From assembly GCF_003309065.1 (NCBI RefSeq), contig NZ_POAF01000003.1, positions 186,001 through 250,000 on the forward strand: DNA of 64,000 nt, written 5' to 3'. The position numbers were made by a program, and so were the translations under genes. The notes below the pieces were generated by a model that was not told where the DNA came from, did no database searches, and was given only the letters and a program-made list of their open reading frames with translations. The stretch's first letter is position 1. Every line of letters starts with the position of its first letter. Below, piece by piece: positions 25,651 to 34,408 of this stretch. The DNA is from Glutamicibacter soli. Lineage in GTDB: Bacteria > Actinomycetota > Actinomycetes > Actinomycetales > Micrococcaceae.

Positions 25651-26633
25651 CCCGCATCGAAACCCAACTGCCGGACCTGCAGGCGCTGGCCGCCCACGGC
25701 CTGCCGCAGCACGTCCCCCTGGTAGCTGCCACCCGCGGGGACGCCATCGAATCCATCCACTACGGCTCGGCCGTGGTGCTGGGCCCCGACGGCTCGGTGC
25801 TTGAAAGCCGCGGCGACACCCAGGCGCTGTACTATCCGCGCTCGGCGCTCAAGCCGCTGTTCGCCGTGGGCCTGCTGCGTGCCGGCCTGGAGTTGAGCGA
25901 CGAGCAGATCGCCCTGGCTGCCGCCAGCCACTCGGGCTCGCAGCGCCACCAGGACGTCGCCCGCTCCACCCTCGAAGCGGCCGGGCTGTCCCTCCAGGCC
26001 CTGGGCAACTCCACCGACTTGCCCTACGGCACCGCCGAGCAGGCCGCTTGGCTGGCCGCCGGCGGCTCCGCCACCCAGCTGGCGCAGAACTGCTCCGGCA
26101 AGCACGCGGCGCTGCTGGCGCTGTGCAAGCTCAAGGGCTGGGATCTGAAAAGCTACCTCTGCGAAGGCCACCCGCTGCTGCAGCTGCTGCGCGAAACCGT
26201 CGAGGAGCTCACCGGCGAGGACATCGCCGGGCAGAGCACCGACGGCTGCGGCACCCCGGTCTACCTGCTCTCACTGCCGGCGCTGGCCCGCGGCTTCGCC
26301 CGGCTCGCCTCCGCCGCGCAGGGTACCCCGGAGGGCCGCGTCGCCGCCGCCATGCGCGCCTACCCGGAGCTGGTGGCCGGCGAGGGCCGCGACGTCACCG
26401 CGCTGATGCGCGCGGTTCCCGGCGCCATCGCCAAGGACGGGTTCGAGGGCATCCAGGCCGTCGCCCTGCCCGACGGCACCGCGCTGGCAGTGAAGATCGC
26501 CGACGGCGGCGACCGCGCCCGCATGCCGGTTACCGCGGCCCTGCTCGCAGCGCACGTTCGCGTGCCCGAAGATCTGCTTTCAAGCCCCGCCCTGGGCGGG
26601 GGAAAGCCCGTCGGCCGCCTGGCCGCACTCTAG
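25647..26633 (+). CDS. L-asparaginase, Rhizobium-type (PF06089 family)
   Basis: A 328-residue asparaginase II of the Rhizobium etli class, unrelated to the E. coli enzymes and resembling serine beta-lactamase folds. The SxxK pair is in YYPRSALKPLFAV (Ser66, Lys69), and the Cys-Lys-Cys metal/catalytic cluster in CSGKHAALLAL and STDGCGTPVYLLS. It hydrolyses L-asparagine to aspartate and ammonia in the cytosol. It overlaps the GntR gene by four bases and precedes aspartate ammonia-lyase by 32 bp, so the pathway continues in the same transcript. Confidence 0.85.
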   Translation: MTRIETQLPDLQALAAHGLPQHVPLVAATRGDAIESIHYGSAVVLGPDGSVLESRGDTQALYYPRSALKPLFAVGLLRAGLELSDEQIALAAASHSGSQRHQDVARSTLEAAGLSLQALGNSTDLPYGTAEQAAWLAAGGSATQLAQNCSGKHAALLALCKLKGWDLKSYLCEGHPLLQLLRETVEELTGEDIAGQSTDGCGTPVYLLSLPALARGFARLASAAQGTPEGRVAAAMRAYPELVAGEGRDVTALMRAVPGAIAKDGFEGIQAVALPDGTALAVKIADGGDRARMPVTAALLAAHVRVPEDLLSSPALGGGKPVGRLAAL

Positions 26634-26665
26634 AAACACCCATCCATCACAGGAGAAATATCCCC

Positions 26666-28078
26666 ATGATCCAGTCTCAGCTCGCCGCCACCCGCGTAGA
26701 GCATGATCTGATCGGCGACCTCGACATCCCAGCCGAGGCCTATTGGGGCGTGCACACCCTGCGCGCCAAGCACAACTTCGACATCACCGGGACCCAGCTC
26801 TCCGGCAACCCGTACCTGATCCGCGCACTGGCGCGCGTGAAGCAGGCAGCGGCCCGCGCGAACCACGAGCTGGGGCTGCTGGACGCCGAGCGCGCCGCGG
26901 CCATCGACGCCGCCTGCGAGCGCATCGTGGCCGGCGAGCTGCACGAGCAGTTCATCATCGACCCGATCCAGGGCGGCGCCGGCACCAGCACCAACATGAA
27001 CGCCAACGAGGTCATCGCCAACCTGGCGCTGGAAATCATGGGCCACGCCAAGGGCGAGTACCAGTACCTGCACCCGAACGACCACGTGAACCTCTCGCAG
27101 TCGACCAATGACGCGTACCCGACTGCTGTTAATATCGCCACCCACTTCGCCACCCAGCCGCTGCTGGAAGCCATGAAGGTGCTGCAGGATTCCTGCCTGG
27201 CCAAGGCCGAGGAATTCCGCACCGTGGTCAAGATGGGCCGCACCCAGCTGCAGGACGCGGTGCCGATGACCGTGGGCCAGGAGTTCGGCGGCTGGGCCGT
27301 CACCCTGGGCGAGGACCGGGCCCGCCTGGCCGAATCGCTGTCGCTGGTTACCGAGATCAATCTGGGCGCCACCGCGATCGGCACCGGGCTGAACGCCCCG
27401 GCCGGCTATGCCGAGGCCGCGTGCCGCCACCTGCGCGAGCTGACCGGCCTGCCGCTGACCACCAGCCCGGATTTGATCGAGGCCACCAGCGACGTGGGAG
27501 CCTTCGTGCACCTGTCAGGCGTGCTCAAGCGCGTGGCGCTGAAGATCTCCAAGATCTGCAACGATCTGCGCCTGCTCTCCTCCGGTCCGCGCGCGGGCCT
27601 GAACGACCTGCACCTGCCGGCTGTGCAGTCCGGCTCCTCGATCATGCCCGGTAAGGTCAACCCGGTGATCCCGGAGGTCGTGAACCAGATCGCCTACCAG
27701 GTGGTGGGCCACGATTTGACCGTGACCATGGCGGCCGAGGGCGGCCAGCTGCAGCTGAACGCCTTCGAACCGGTGATCGCGCATTCGATCGGCCTGTCGC
27801 TCAAGCACCTGACCAACGGCTGCCTGACCCTGGCCACCCGCTGCATCGACGGCATCACCGTGGACGAGGACGCGCTGCGCCGCGAGGTGGAGAACTCCAT
27901 CGGCCTGGTCACCGCGCTGAACCCGCGCCTGGGCTACTCCGCATCCACCGCCATCGCCATGGAGGCGCTGCACACCGGCCGCGGCGTGGCCGAGCTGGTG
28001 CTTGAACGCGGCCTGCTGTCCGCCGAAGATCTGAACGAGCTGCTCTCCCCAGAGCGTTTGGCCAACCTCTCCGACTAA
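26666..28078 (+). CDS. aspA: Aspartate ammonia-lyase (aspartase)
   Basis: A 470-residue fumarase/aspartase-superfamily enzyme. Motifs: [53 protein letters not shown] and the flexible signature loop [20 protein letters not shown] with its catalytic serine. It deaminates aspartate to fumarate and ammonia. Lysine/asparagine positions in [11 protein letters not shown] favour aspartase over fumarase, as does the operon. AGGAG lies about nine bases before ATG 26666; the longer upstream frame overlaps the asparaginase gene and is a shadow. Confidence 0.85.
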   Translation: MIQSQLAATRVEHDLIGDLDIPAEAYWGVHTLRAKHNFDITGTQLSGNPYLIRALARVKQAAARANHELGLLDAERAAAIDAACERIVAGELHEQFIIDPIQGGAGTSTNMNANEVIANLALEIMGHAKGEYQYLHPNDHVNLSQSTNDAYPTAVNIATHFATQPLLEAMKVLQDSCLAKAEEFRTVVKMGRTQLQDAVPMTVGQEFGGWAVTLGEDRARLAESLSLVTEINLGATAIGTGLNAPAGYAEAACRHLRELTGLPLTTSPDLIEATSDVGAFVHLSGVLKRVALKISKICNDLRLLSSGPRAGLNDLHLPAVQSGSSIMPGKVNPVIPEVVNQIAYQVVGHDLTVTMAAEGGQLQLNAFEPVIAHSIGLSLKHLTNGCLTLATRCIDGITVDEDALRREVENSIGLVTALNPRLGYSASTAIAMEALHTGRGVAELVLERGLLSAEDLNELLSPERLANLSD

Positions 28079-28089
28079 AAAGGAACCCT

Positions 28090-29544
28090 ATGGAGAAAAC
28101 CACCCCCGAGGCGGCGCTGACTGCCGGCGACTCCGACTACCACAAGGGCTTGTCCCCACGGCAGATGCAGATGATCGCCATTGGCGGCGCCATCGGCACC
28201 GGCCTGTTCATGGGCGCCGGAGGGCGCCTGGCCCAGGCCGGTCCCGGCATCGTCATCAGCTACGCGGTCTGCGGCTTCTTCGCCTTCCTGATCCTGCGTG
28301 CGCTGGGCGAGCTGGTCATGCACCGGCCGTCCACCGGATCGTTTGTGTCCTACGCCCGCGAGTTCTACGGCGAGAAGGCGGCCTTCGCCACCGGCTGGCT
28401 GTACTGGCTGAACTGGGTCATGACCGCCATCGTGGACATCACCGCCGTCGCGCTGTACATGGCGTTCTTCGGCAAGTACGTGGAATGGATCGGTTCGGTC
28501 CCGCAGTGGCTGTGGGCGCTGGCCGCCCTGGCTCTGGTGCTGACCATGAACCTGATCTCGGTCAAGGTCTTCGGCGAGATGGAGTTCTGGTTTGCCCTGA
28601 TCAAGGTGGTCGCGCTGGTCTCCTTCCTGGTCATCGGCTGCTACTTCGTCTTCTTCGGCACCCCGGTCGACGGCCACGAGGTCGGCTTCTCGATCATCTC
28701 CGAGAACGGCGGGCTGCTGCCCAACGGGCTGCTGCCGGTGCTGGTGCTGATGCAGGGTGTGGTTTTCTCCTACGCGTCCATCGAGCTGATCGGCACCGCG
28801 GCCGGCGAAACCGCCAACCCGGAGAAGGTCATGCCCAAGGCGATCAACACCGTGATCATCCGCATCGCAGTGTTCTACGTCGGTTCTCTGGTGCTGCTCT
28901 CGCTGCTGCTGCCGTACACCGCCTACTCGGCCGGGGAGTCGCCGTTCGTGACGTTCTTCGGCTCCATCGGGGTGAAGGGCATGGACGTGGTGATGAACCT
29001 GGTGGTGCTCACCGCGGCTTTGTCCTCGCTGAATGCCGGCCTGTATTCCACCGGCCGCATCATGCGCTCGATGTCTCTGAACGGCTCGGCTCCGCGCTTC
29101 GCCGGACGCATGAACCGTTCCGGCGTCCCGTACGGCGGCATCGTGATCACCGCTGCGGTGGCAGTGCTGGGCGTGGTGCTGAACGCTGTGGTTCCGGCCG
29201 CGGCATTCGAGATCGTGCTGAACTTCGCCGCCGTCGGCATCATCGCTTCCTGGGGCATGATCGTGCTGTGCCAAATGGCGCTGGTGAAAAAGGTCCGCGC
29301 CGGCGAAATGCAGCGCCCGAGCTTCCGCATGCCATTCGCTCCGGTCTCCGGCTGGGTGACGCTGGCGTTCCTTGCCGCGGTGCTGGTCATGATGGCCTTC
29401 GACAACCCCGTGGGCACCTGGACCATCGCTTCGCTGGTTGTCATCATTCCGATACTGATCGGCGGCTGGTACCTGTGCCGCGGCCGCATCAACCAGCTGG
29501 CTTCCGCCCGGCTGAACGCCGAGGCGCAGTCCGAAAAGGTCTAG
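28090..29544 (+). CDS. Amino-acid permease, AnsP/AAT type (L-asparagine/aspartate uptake)
   Basis: A 484-residue APC-superfamily permease with 12 predicted spans. The first span has the substrate-binding motif [17 protein letters not shown], and the amphipathic loop [19 protein letters not shown] is typical of the AAT family (AnsP, GabP, CycA). As last gene of a GntR-asparaginase-aspartase operon it probably imports asparagine by proton symport. The spacing to aspA is 11 bp, with AGGAACC before the ATG. Confidence 0.85.
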   Translation: MEKTTPEAALTAGDSDYHKGLSPRQMQMIAIGGAIGTGLFMGAGGRLAQAGPGIVISYAVCGFFAFLILRALGELVMHRPSTGSFVSYAREFYGEKAAFATGWLYWLNWVMTAIVDITAVALYMAFFGKYVEWIGSVPQWLWALAALALVLTMNLISVKVFGEMEFWFALIKVVALVSFLVIGCYFVFFGTPVDGHEVGFSIISENGGLLPNGLLPVLVLMQGVVFSYASIELIGTAAGETANPEKVMPKAINTVIIRIAVFYVGSLVLLSLLLPYTAYSAGESPFVTFFGSIGVKGMDVVMNLVVLTAALSSLNAGLYSTGRIMRSMSLNGSAPRFAGRMNRSGVPYGGIVITAAVAVLGVVLNAVVPAAAFEIVLNFAAVGIIASWGMIVLCQMALVKKVRAGEMQRPSFRMPFAPVSGWVTLAFLAAVLVMMAFDNPVGTWTIASLVVIIPILIGGWYLCRGRINQLASARLNAEAQSEKV

Positions 29545-29566
29545 CCGCTTCGCAGCTGTTCCACCA

Positions 29567-29598
29567 CCGATGGCCCGGGATTCTTCCCGGGCCATCGG
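29567..29598 (+). terminator. Hairpin terminator of the asparagine operon
   Basis: CCGATGGCCCGGGA (29567-29580) and TCCCGGGCCATCGG (29585-29598) form a perfect 14-bp stem with a TTCT loop, 22 bases after the permease stop. The T-run is weak (TCGTCCC), so it may need Rho help. Confidence 0.65.
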
Positions 29599-29691
29599 TC
29601 GTCCCTGCGCATCGGCCGCGCCGATCAAGGGTAGTTGGCCTCCGACATGATCTGGGTTTCCAGTAGTGCAAAGGGCATAGATAGTGGCATG

Positions 29692-31749
29692 ATGTGTGAG
29701 GTGAAACACTCTAAGCATCCATTTCAGGAATTGGACTCCTACGTCGCCATGCCGCGGATCAGCGGCATGGCGCTCTCCCCCGACGGGCGTCGGCTGGTCA
29801 CCACTCTGAGCACCCTGAGCGAGGACGCCACCAAATACACCAACGCGCTGTGGGAAATCGATCCGGCCGGCAAGAACCCGGCCCGCCGGCTGACCTACTC
29901 GGAGCACGGGGAGTCGAGCCCCGTCTTCACCGCAGACGGCGACCTGCTGTTCACCGCCAAGCGCTCTTCCAAGGACGACGCCGTGGCCGAAGGCTGGCTG
30001 CTGCCGGCCGCCGGCGGCGAAGCCCGCTCGGTCATCACCCATCCGGCGGGGGTCGAATCGCTGGCCACCTGCGCCAAGTCTCCGCAGACCGTGCTGGTGC
30101 GTTCCTCGGCGCTCAGCCGGGCCACCGGCTTGGAGCACGAGGCCAAGCTGCGCGCGGCCCGCAAGGAGAAGAAGGTCTCCGCCATCCTGCACACCGGCTA
30201 CCCGGTGCGCTACTGGGACCACGACCTGGGTCCGGCCACCCCGCACCTGTACGCAACCAGCCTGCCTGCCGGGCAAGAGCACAGCGAGCTGGCCGACCTG
30301 ACACCCGGGATCGGCGCCAGCCTCGTGGAGGCAGCCTCTGATGTCGCGCCCAATGGCGACTTCCTGATCACCGAATGGATTGTCCCGGAAGGCCGCGGCG
30401 ACCAGGCCGTCGGCCTGATGCGCATCGACATGCATACCGGCGCCCGGGAAATGCTGTTGGCCCCCGACGAGACCTACGAATACTCCATGGGCAAGATCAG
30501 CCCGAATTCAGCCAAGCTCGCCTACGCGCGCTGGCGCCGCTCGACTCCTGATTCCGCTCCGGCCTGCGAGCTGTTCGTCATGCACCTGGCCAGCGGCGAG
30601 TCCTACCAGATCGCCGTGGGCTGGGACCGCTGGGCGACGGAGATCGTGTGGGTCCCCAACAGCATGTCGCTGCTGCTGGTTGCCGACGAGGACGGGCACG
30701 GCCCGGTCTTCCACCTGCGTCTGGAAAACGACCGCGTCACCCGGCTCACCGACTCCGGCGCCTTCACCAACGTGCTGGTGAGCCCGGATTCCCGTGCCGC
30801 CTATGCGCTGCGCGCAAGCTATGAGCACCCTGCCGAGCCGGTCGCACTGGACCTGACCCACATCGGCGACCTGGAAGCCGGCGATTACGTCCAGGTCACC
30901 GAGCTGCCCTCCCCCGCACCGCGTCCGCAGCTGCCGGGCACCCTGGAAGAGGTCAGCACCGAGGTCGACGGGGCAACGGTCCGCGCCTGGCTGGCGCTGC
31001 CCGAAGGCGCCAGCGCCCAGAACAAGGCTCCGTTGCTGCTGTGGATCCACGGCGGACCGCTGAACTCCTGGAATGCGTGGAGCTGGCGCTGGAACCCTTG
31101 GCTGCTGGTCGCGCAGGGCTACGCGGTGCTGCTGCCGGATCCTGCCCTGTCCACCGGCTACGGCCAGGACTTCATCCAGCGCGGCTGGGGCAACTGGGGC
31201 CAGGCGCCGTACACGGACCTGATGGCGATCACCGACGCGGCCGAGGCGCGCGCCGACATCGACGAAACCCGCACTGCGGCCATGGGCGGATCCTTCGGCG
31301 GCTACATGGCCAACTGGGTGGCAGGTCATACCGACCGCTTCAAGGCGATCGTCACCCACGCCAGCCTCTGGGCACTGGACGGCTTCGGGAAGACCACCGA
31401 CGCCTCGTTCTACTGGACCCGCGAGATGAGCCCGGAGATGATCGAGGCGAATTCGCCGCATCATTCGGTGGACAAGATCGTCACCCCGATGCTGGTCATT
31501 CACGGCGACAAGGACTACCGGGTGCCGATCGGCGAAGGACTGCGCCTGTGGTACGAGCTGCTGTCTTCCTCGGGTCTGCCGCAGCAGGCGGACGGTACCA
31601 CCGCCCACCGTTTCTTGTACTTCCCGGACGAGAACCACTGGGTGCTCGCCCCGCAACACGCGAAGATCTGGTACCAGGTGGTCACCGGATTCCTGGCCGA
31701 GAACGTGCTGGGACAGGAGCCGGGCGAACTGCCTGAGCTGCTGGGATAG
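29692..31749 (+). CDS. S9-family prolyl oligopeptidase/acylaminoacyl-peptidase-like
   Basis: About 685 residues: an N-terminal beta-propeller (repeats around MALSPDGRRLVTTLS, SSPVFTADGDLLFTAKR and SPNSAKLAYARWRRS) and a C-terminal hydrolase domain. The oxyanion loop is LLWIHGGPLNSW, the nucleophile is in AAMGGSFGGYMANWV (Ser about 534), the acid in VIHGDKDYRVPIGEG and the histidine in FPDENHWVLAPQH. It cleaves short peptides in the cytosol. Several starts are in frame (ATG 29689, ATG 29692, GTG 29701); the conserved part begins at VKHSKHPFQELD, so the true start may be the GTG. It stands alone. Confidence 0.85.
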   Translation: MCEVKHSKHPFQELDSYVAMPRISGMALSPDGRRLVTTLSTLSEDATKYTNALWEIDPAGKNPARRLTYSEHGESSPVFTADGDLLFTAKRSSKDDAVAEGWLLPAAGGEARSVITHPAGVESLATCAKSPQTVLVRSSALSRATGLEHEAKLRAARKEKKVSAILHTGYPVRYWDHDLGPATPHLYATSLPAGQEHSELADLTPGIGASLVEAASDVAPNGDFLITEWIVPEGRGDQAVGLMRIDMHTGAREMLLAPDETYEYSMGKISPNSAKLAYARWRRSTPDSAPACELFVMHLASGESYQIAVGWDRWATEIVWVPNSMSLLLVADEDGHGPVFHLRLENDRVTRLTDSGAFTNVLVSPDSRAAYALRASYEHPAEPVALDLTHIGDLEAGDYVQVTELPSPAPRPQLPGTLEEVSTEVDGATVRAWLALPEGASAQNKAPLLLWIHGGPLNSWNAWSWRWNPWLLVAQGYAVLLPDPALSTGYGQDFIQRGWGNWGQAPYTDLMAITDAAEARADIDETRTAAMGGSFGGYMANWVAGHTDRFKAIVTHASLWALDGFGKTTDASFYWTREMSPEMIEANSPHHSVDKIVTPMLVIHGDKDYRVPIGEGLRLWYELLSSSGLPQQADGTTAHRFLYFPDENHWVLAPQHAKIWYQVVTGFLAENVLGQEPGELPELLG

Positions 31750-31772
31750 CCCAGCTTCTTGATGGCGGTATT

Positions 31773-31817
31773 GAAACCCACCAGCGCCCGGCGTGAGCCA
31801 AAGGGCTGGTGGGTTTC
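31773..31817 (+). terminator. Hairpin after the S9 peptidase
   Basis: GAAACCCACCAGC (31773-31785) and GCTGGTGGGTTTC (31805-31817) are perfect 13-bp arms around 19 bases, 24 bases after the stop codon. On the minus strand it also follows the end of the orphan gene at 31952, so it may serve both directions. Confidence 0.6.
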
Positions 31818-31951
31818 CCCGTTGATGGGCACGATAAACAGCGCCACCACTGACGCAGGTGCCGTCCATGACACACCGATCCGGTACTGCTGTTGTTGGA
31901 ACCAAGGACCAGCCGAGTGCGCCGCTTGCAGCTTTCTAATGCACGAGGCGT

Positions 31952-32497
31952 CTAGTGACGAGCAGACCATTCAACGAACAAGTCGCGAACTTCGTTGATT
32001 GCCCCAAGGTCACCGGACTCGTCAGTGCCGATATTCTCCTGAATCCATTCGAAGTAGCGCTGGGCTTCATCCAGCATCCCCGGGATGAAATCCTTCGGAT
32101 CCACCACGTTCGTCTGCTCATCTACGGTGAACAGTGTCGAACGGCCTTTTGAACGCAAGTGAATCGGCACTGGAGAACCGGGGAATAGTCCTTCGCCCTC
32201 GCCCGTTTGAAGGAACGAATCGATGACTTCGACCAGATCCATCCACAGGCTTGCAACGTTATCCCAGAGGGACGCTGAAATCAGGTCGATTCCATAGTAG
32301 GCCACCTGGAGCAATCCTTCTCCGCCATAGGGGTTTCGCTTGAGCCGATTGCGCCAAATGTCGGCAGCGCGTTCTGGTGCCTCGTACATGTCCACCAGAT
32401 ACTTGTCGGGGTTCTCCACGAAATCATCGAGGTCCTCCACGGTGTGTGGAACCAGAATGTAGGCTTCGCTGTGCACCGCTTTTGGCGTATCTTCCAT
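31952..32497 (-). CDS. Hypothetical protein, 181 residues
   Basis: A soluble, acidic, Trp/Asp/Glu-rich protein (MEDTPKAVHSEAYILVPHTV, then DLDDFVENPDKYLVDMYEAP, ending INEVRDLFVEWSARH). There is no signal peptide, membrane segment or known motif. AGGATC lies a few bases before the ATG. Both the gene and its 319-bp upstream gap have visibly more A/T and a less biased codon use than neighbours, which suggests acquisition by transfer. Small acidic orphans of this kind are sometimes immunity proteins, but no toxin gene is beside it; that idea is speculative. Confidence 0.6.
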   Translation of the reverse strand: MEDTPKAVHSEAYILVPHTVEDLDDFVENPDKYLVDMYEAPERAADIWRNRLKRNPYGGEGLLQVAYYGIDLISASLWDNVASLWMDLVEVIDSFLQTGEGEGLFPGSPVPIHLRSKGRSTLFTVDEQTNVVDPKDFIPGMLDEAQRYFEWIQENIGTDESGDLGAINEVRDLFVEWSARH

Positions 32498-32816
32498 CCG
32501 TGGATCCTGACTCTAAGCGCGGGCAGAGCCTAACGACTCGACCCTTGTCAAAGGTTATTTTGTATTTGAACCTATGATAGCTTCCAGCTCAGCGGGTGCT
32601 CTTCGCATCTTTCACGGACGTGTTCTGATCGAGCAAAGTCTGCTTATCCGTTAGTGACTTCCATCTTCAACAAATACCCGGGGCAGACGCTGCCCGCGAC
32701 GGCCTTCAAGGCGCTGGTACCCCCCCCGGCACGGCTGGCGCGTGTCAACGCCCCGGGCCGTGCCCGGACAGTGGGGCATCTTGAGCCGGCTTCCCGTGAT
32801 GCGCCACGGGCTGGGG
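32498..32816. other. Gap without a supported gene, 319 bp
   Basis: The part near 32540-32600 is AT-rich and should hold the promoter of the minus-strand hypothetical gene; TTGACA is present on the minus strand at about 32549-32544. Around 32653-32816 a plus-strand frame begins VTSIFNKYPGQTLPATAFKA and looks coding-like for a short stretch, but it is unrecognised and includes a run of eight C residues at 32719-32726. I treat it as non-coding or a gene remnant. Confidence 0.35.
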
Positions 32817-34217
32817 TCAACCCGTGACCTTGATGTTGTGGTTCAGGCGCAGCTCATTGTGCGGATCATAGCGCCGCTTCAGTGCCGCCAGCCGAGCATA
32901 CTTTTGCTCCCCATACACTGCCAAGGCGTCGAAGCCGCCGGTCGTCGGGGCATCGGTGCTGGAGAAGTTGAGGTATTCGCCGCCTTCGGCCACTGCACTC
33001 ATGTCCCGATGGAATCCGCGGATGAATTCCCGATGGTGTGCGTCTTGAGCCTGCTCCTTCCAAAATCCATAGATGTTGATCCAGAAGGCCGAGGAGCGGT
33101 CGGGAAACGCGGTGGCTTCCTCCGCTACCCGTCCCATGGCCCCGCCCATGACATGCAGATCAAAGGCCGTGCCCGGCCATGTGAGCTGAGTGGCCTTGTC
33201 TACCAGCAGTGCGATGGTGTCGTCGTCGAGGGAATCAAAACCGGTGTTCTTCCAATAGGCGCGAACGCCCTTGGGAAAGACGTCATCCATGGATGATTGC
33301 CATTCAGGCCAGGAGATTGCCGCGACATCCTGGACATCCGGCGGTGCAAGTTCCGTAAACCGCTCCACGCATGCGCTTCCGGCGGCATGATCCGGATCGG
33401 CCCAGACGAAGCCGACCGCGAGGATCGTGTCAGTGCCCAGTTCCCATTCCTCCGGCGGGACCAGAGCTGTCGCAATGACCGTCATTGCATCAGGCAGGTT
33501 CGCGGCCCAGTCCCGCAGTGCATGTAATGCTCCACGCCAATGCGCTGCCCGGTAGATCAGGTTTCCGGCCAGCACCGTTTCCGGAAGCGTATGCGCGGAG
33601 AAGGTAAAGTCGGCCACGATCCCGAAGTTGCCGCCCCCGCCGCGCAGGCCCCACAGCAGCTCGGGATTTTCCCGGGCATCGGCACGGACTTTTTCGCCGC
33701 TCGGCGTGTACATCTCCGCGGCAATGAGGTTGTCGACGGTCAGGCCATGGGCTCTGGTTAGCCAGCCGAATCCTCCGCCCAGGCAAAGTCCTGCGATTCC
33801 TGTCCGCGAGATCACCCCGACGGGAACGGCAAGTCCGTGGGCGCTCGTGGCTTGGTCGAGTTCGCCAAGGAGGGTTCCCGGGCCGGTGCTCACCTGTCGC
33901 AGAGACGGATTGACCATTATTTTGTTGCAAGCACGCAAGTCGAGGACGAGGCCCCGGTCAACGGTGCCGTGCCCTGCCACGTTGTGCCCGCCTCCGCGAA
34001 CGGCGAGCGGCAGGTGATGGCTTCGGGCGAAGTCAAGGGCGAGCGGAATGTCTGTGAGCTCTCCGGCCCTGATAATCAGCTCTGGCCGGCGGTCGATCAT
34101 GGCGTTCCACAGGGCGCGGGCATCATCGTACTCGTGGTCTGCTGCCGTGACAAGGGTTCCGCTGAGGGAAGCACCCAGCGATCTGAGATTGGCTATTGAG
34201 ATTAGTGGATTGTTCAT
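32817..34217 (-). CDS. FAD-binding berberine-bridge-type oxidoreductase (6-hydroxynicotine-oxidase-like)
   Basis: A 466-residue PCMH/BBE flavoprotein. The FAD-linking histidine is in LAVRGGGHNVAGHG (His78), followed by ISRTGIAGLCLGGGFGWLTR and LWGLRGGGGNFGIVADFTF; the C-terminal BBE motif is at RYDPHNELRLNHNIKV. The second covalent cysteine of bicovalent enzymes is replaced (GIAGLCLGGGFG instead of GxCxxVG placement), as in 6-hydroxy-D-nicotine oxidase of Arthrobacter. Substrate cannot be fixed; alcohols, sugars and alkaloids are possible. ATG 34217 has AAGGAG ten bases upstream; the frame is open to 34337. Confidence 0.8.
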   Translation of the reverse strand: MNNPLISIANLRSLGASLSGTLVTAADHEYDDARALWNAMIDRRPELIIRAGELTDIPLALDFARSHHLPLAVRGGGHNVAGHGTVDRGLVLDLRACNKIMVNPSLRQVSTGPGTLLGELDQATSAHGLAVPVGVISRTGIAGLCLGGGFGWLTRAHGLTVDNLIAAEMYTPSGEKVRADARENPELLWGLRGGGGNFGIVADFTFSAHTLPETVLAGNLIYRAAHWRGALHALRDWAANLPDAMTVIATALVPPEEWELGTDTILAVGFVWADPDHAAGSACVERFTELAPPDVQDVAAISWPEWQSSMDDVFPKGVRAYWKNTGFDSLDDDTIALLVDKATQLTWPGTAFDLHVMGGAMGRVAEEATAFPDRSSAFWINIYGFWKEQAQDAHHREFIRGFHRDMSAVAEGGEYLNFSSTDAPTTGGFDALAVYGEQKYARLAALKRRYDPHNELRLNHNIKVTG

Positions 34218-34408
34218 GATGCGCGCGCTCCTTCGGACAGATCGCATCGGAACTTGGGTGTGGGTAATTCTCCTCCCGGATTTTGCATGGAGCAATGGGC
34301 AGGATCGTGCGATTTTCGGCTCAATTTCATGGTTCAAGCCCCAAAACCAGAGGACAGGACTGAGGCATCCGCAAAGCTTTCACGCCCAGTCGGACTTGTC
34401 ATCCCTCG

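Noticed and set aside
26048-26665. Upstream extension of the aspartase frame
   Set aside because: It overlaps the asparaginase in another frame and is Arg/Pro-rich; the aspartase homology and AGGAG site start at 26666.
28075-30435. A 786-codon minus-strand frame opposite the permease and S9 peptidase
   Set aside because: Composition is Gln/His/Gly-rich with no fold-like pattern; it is the shadow of two well-supported genes.
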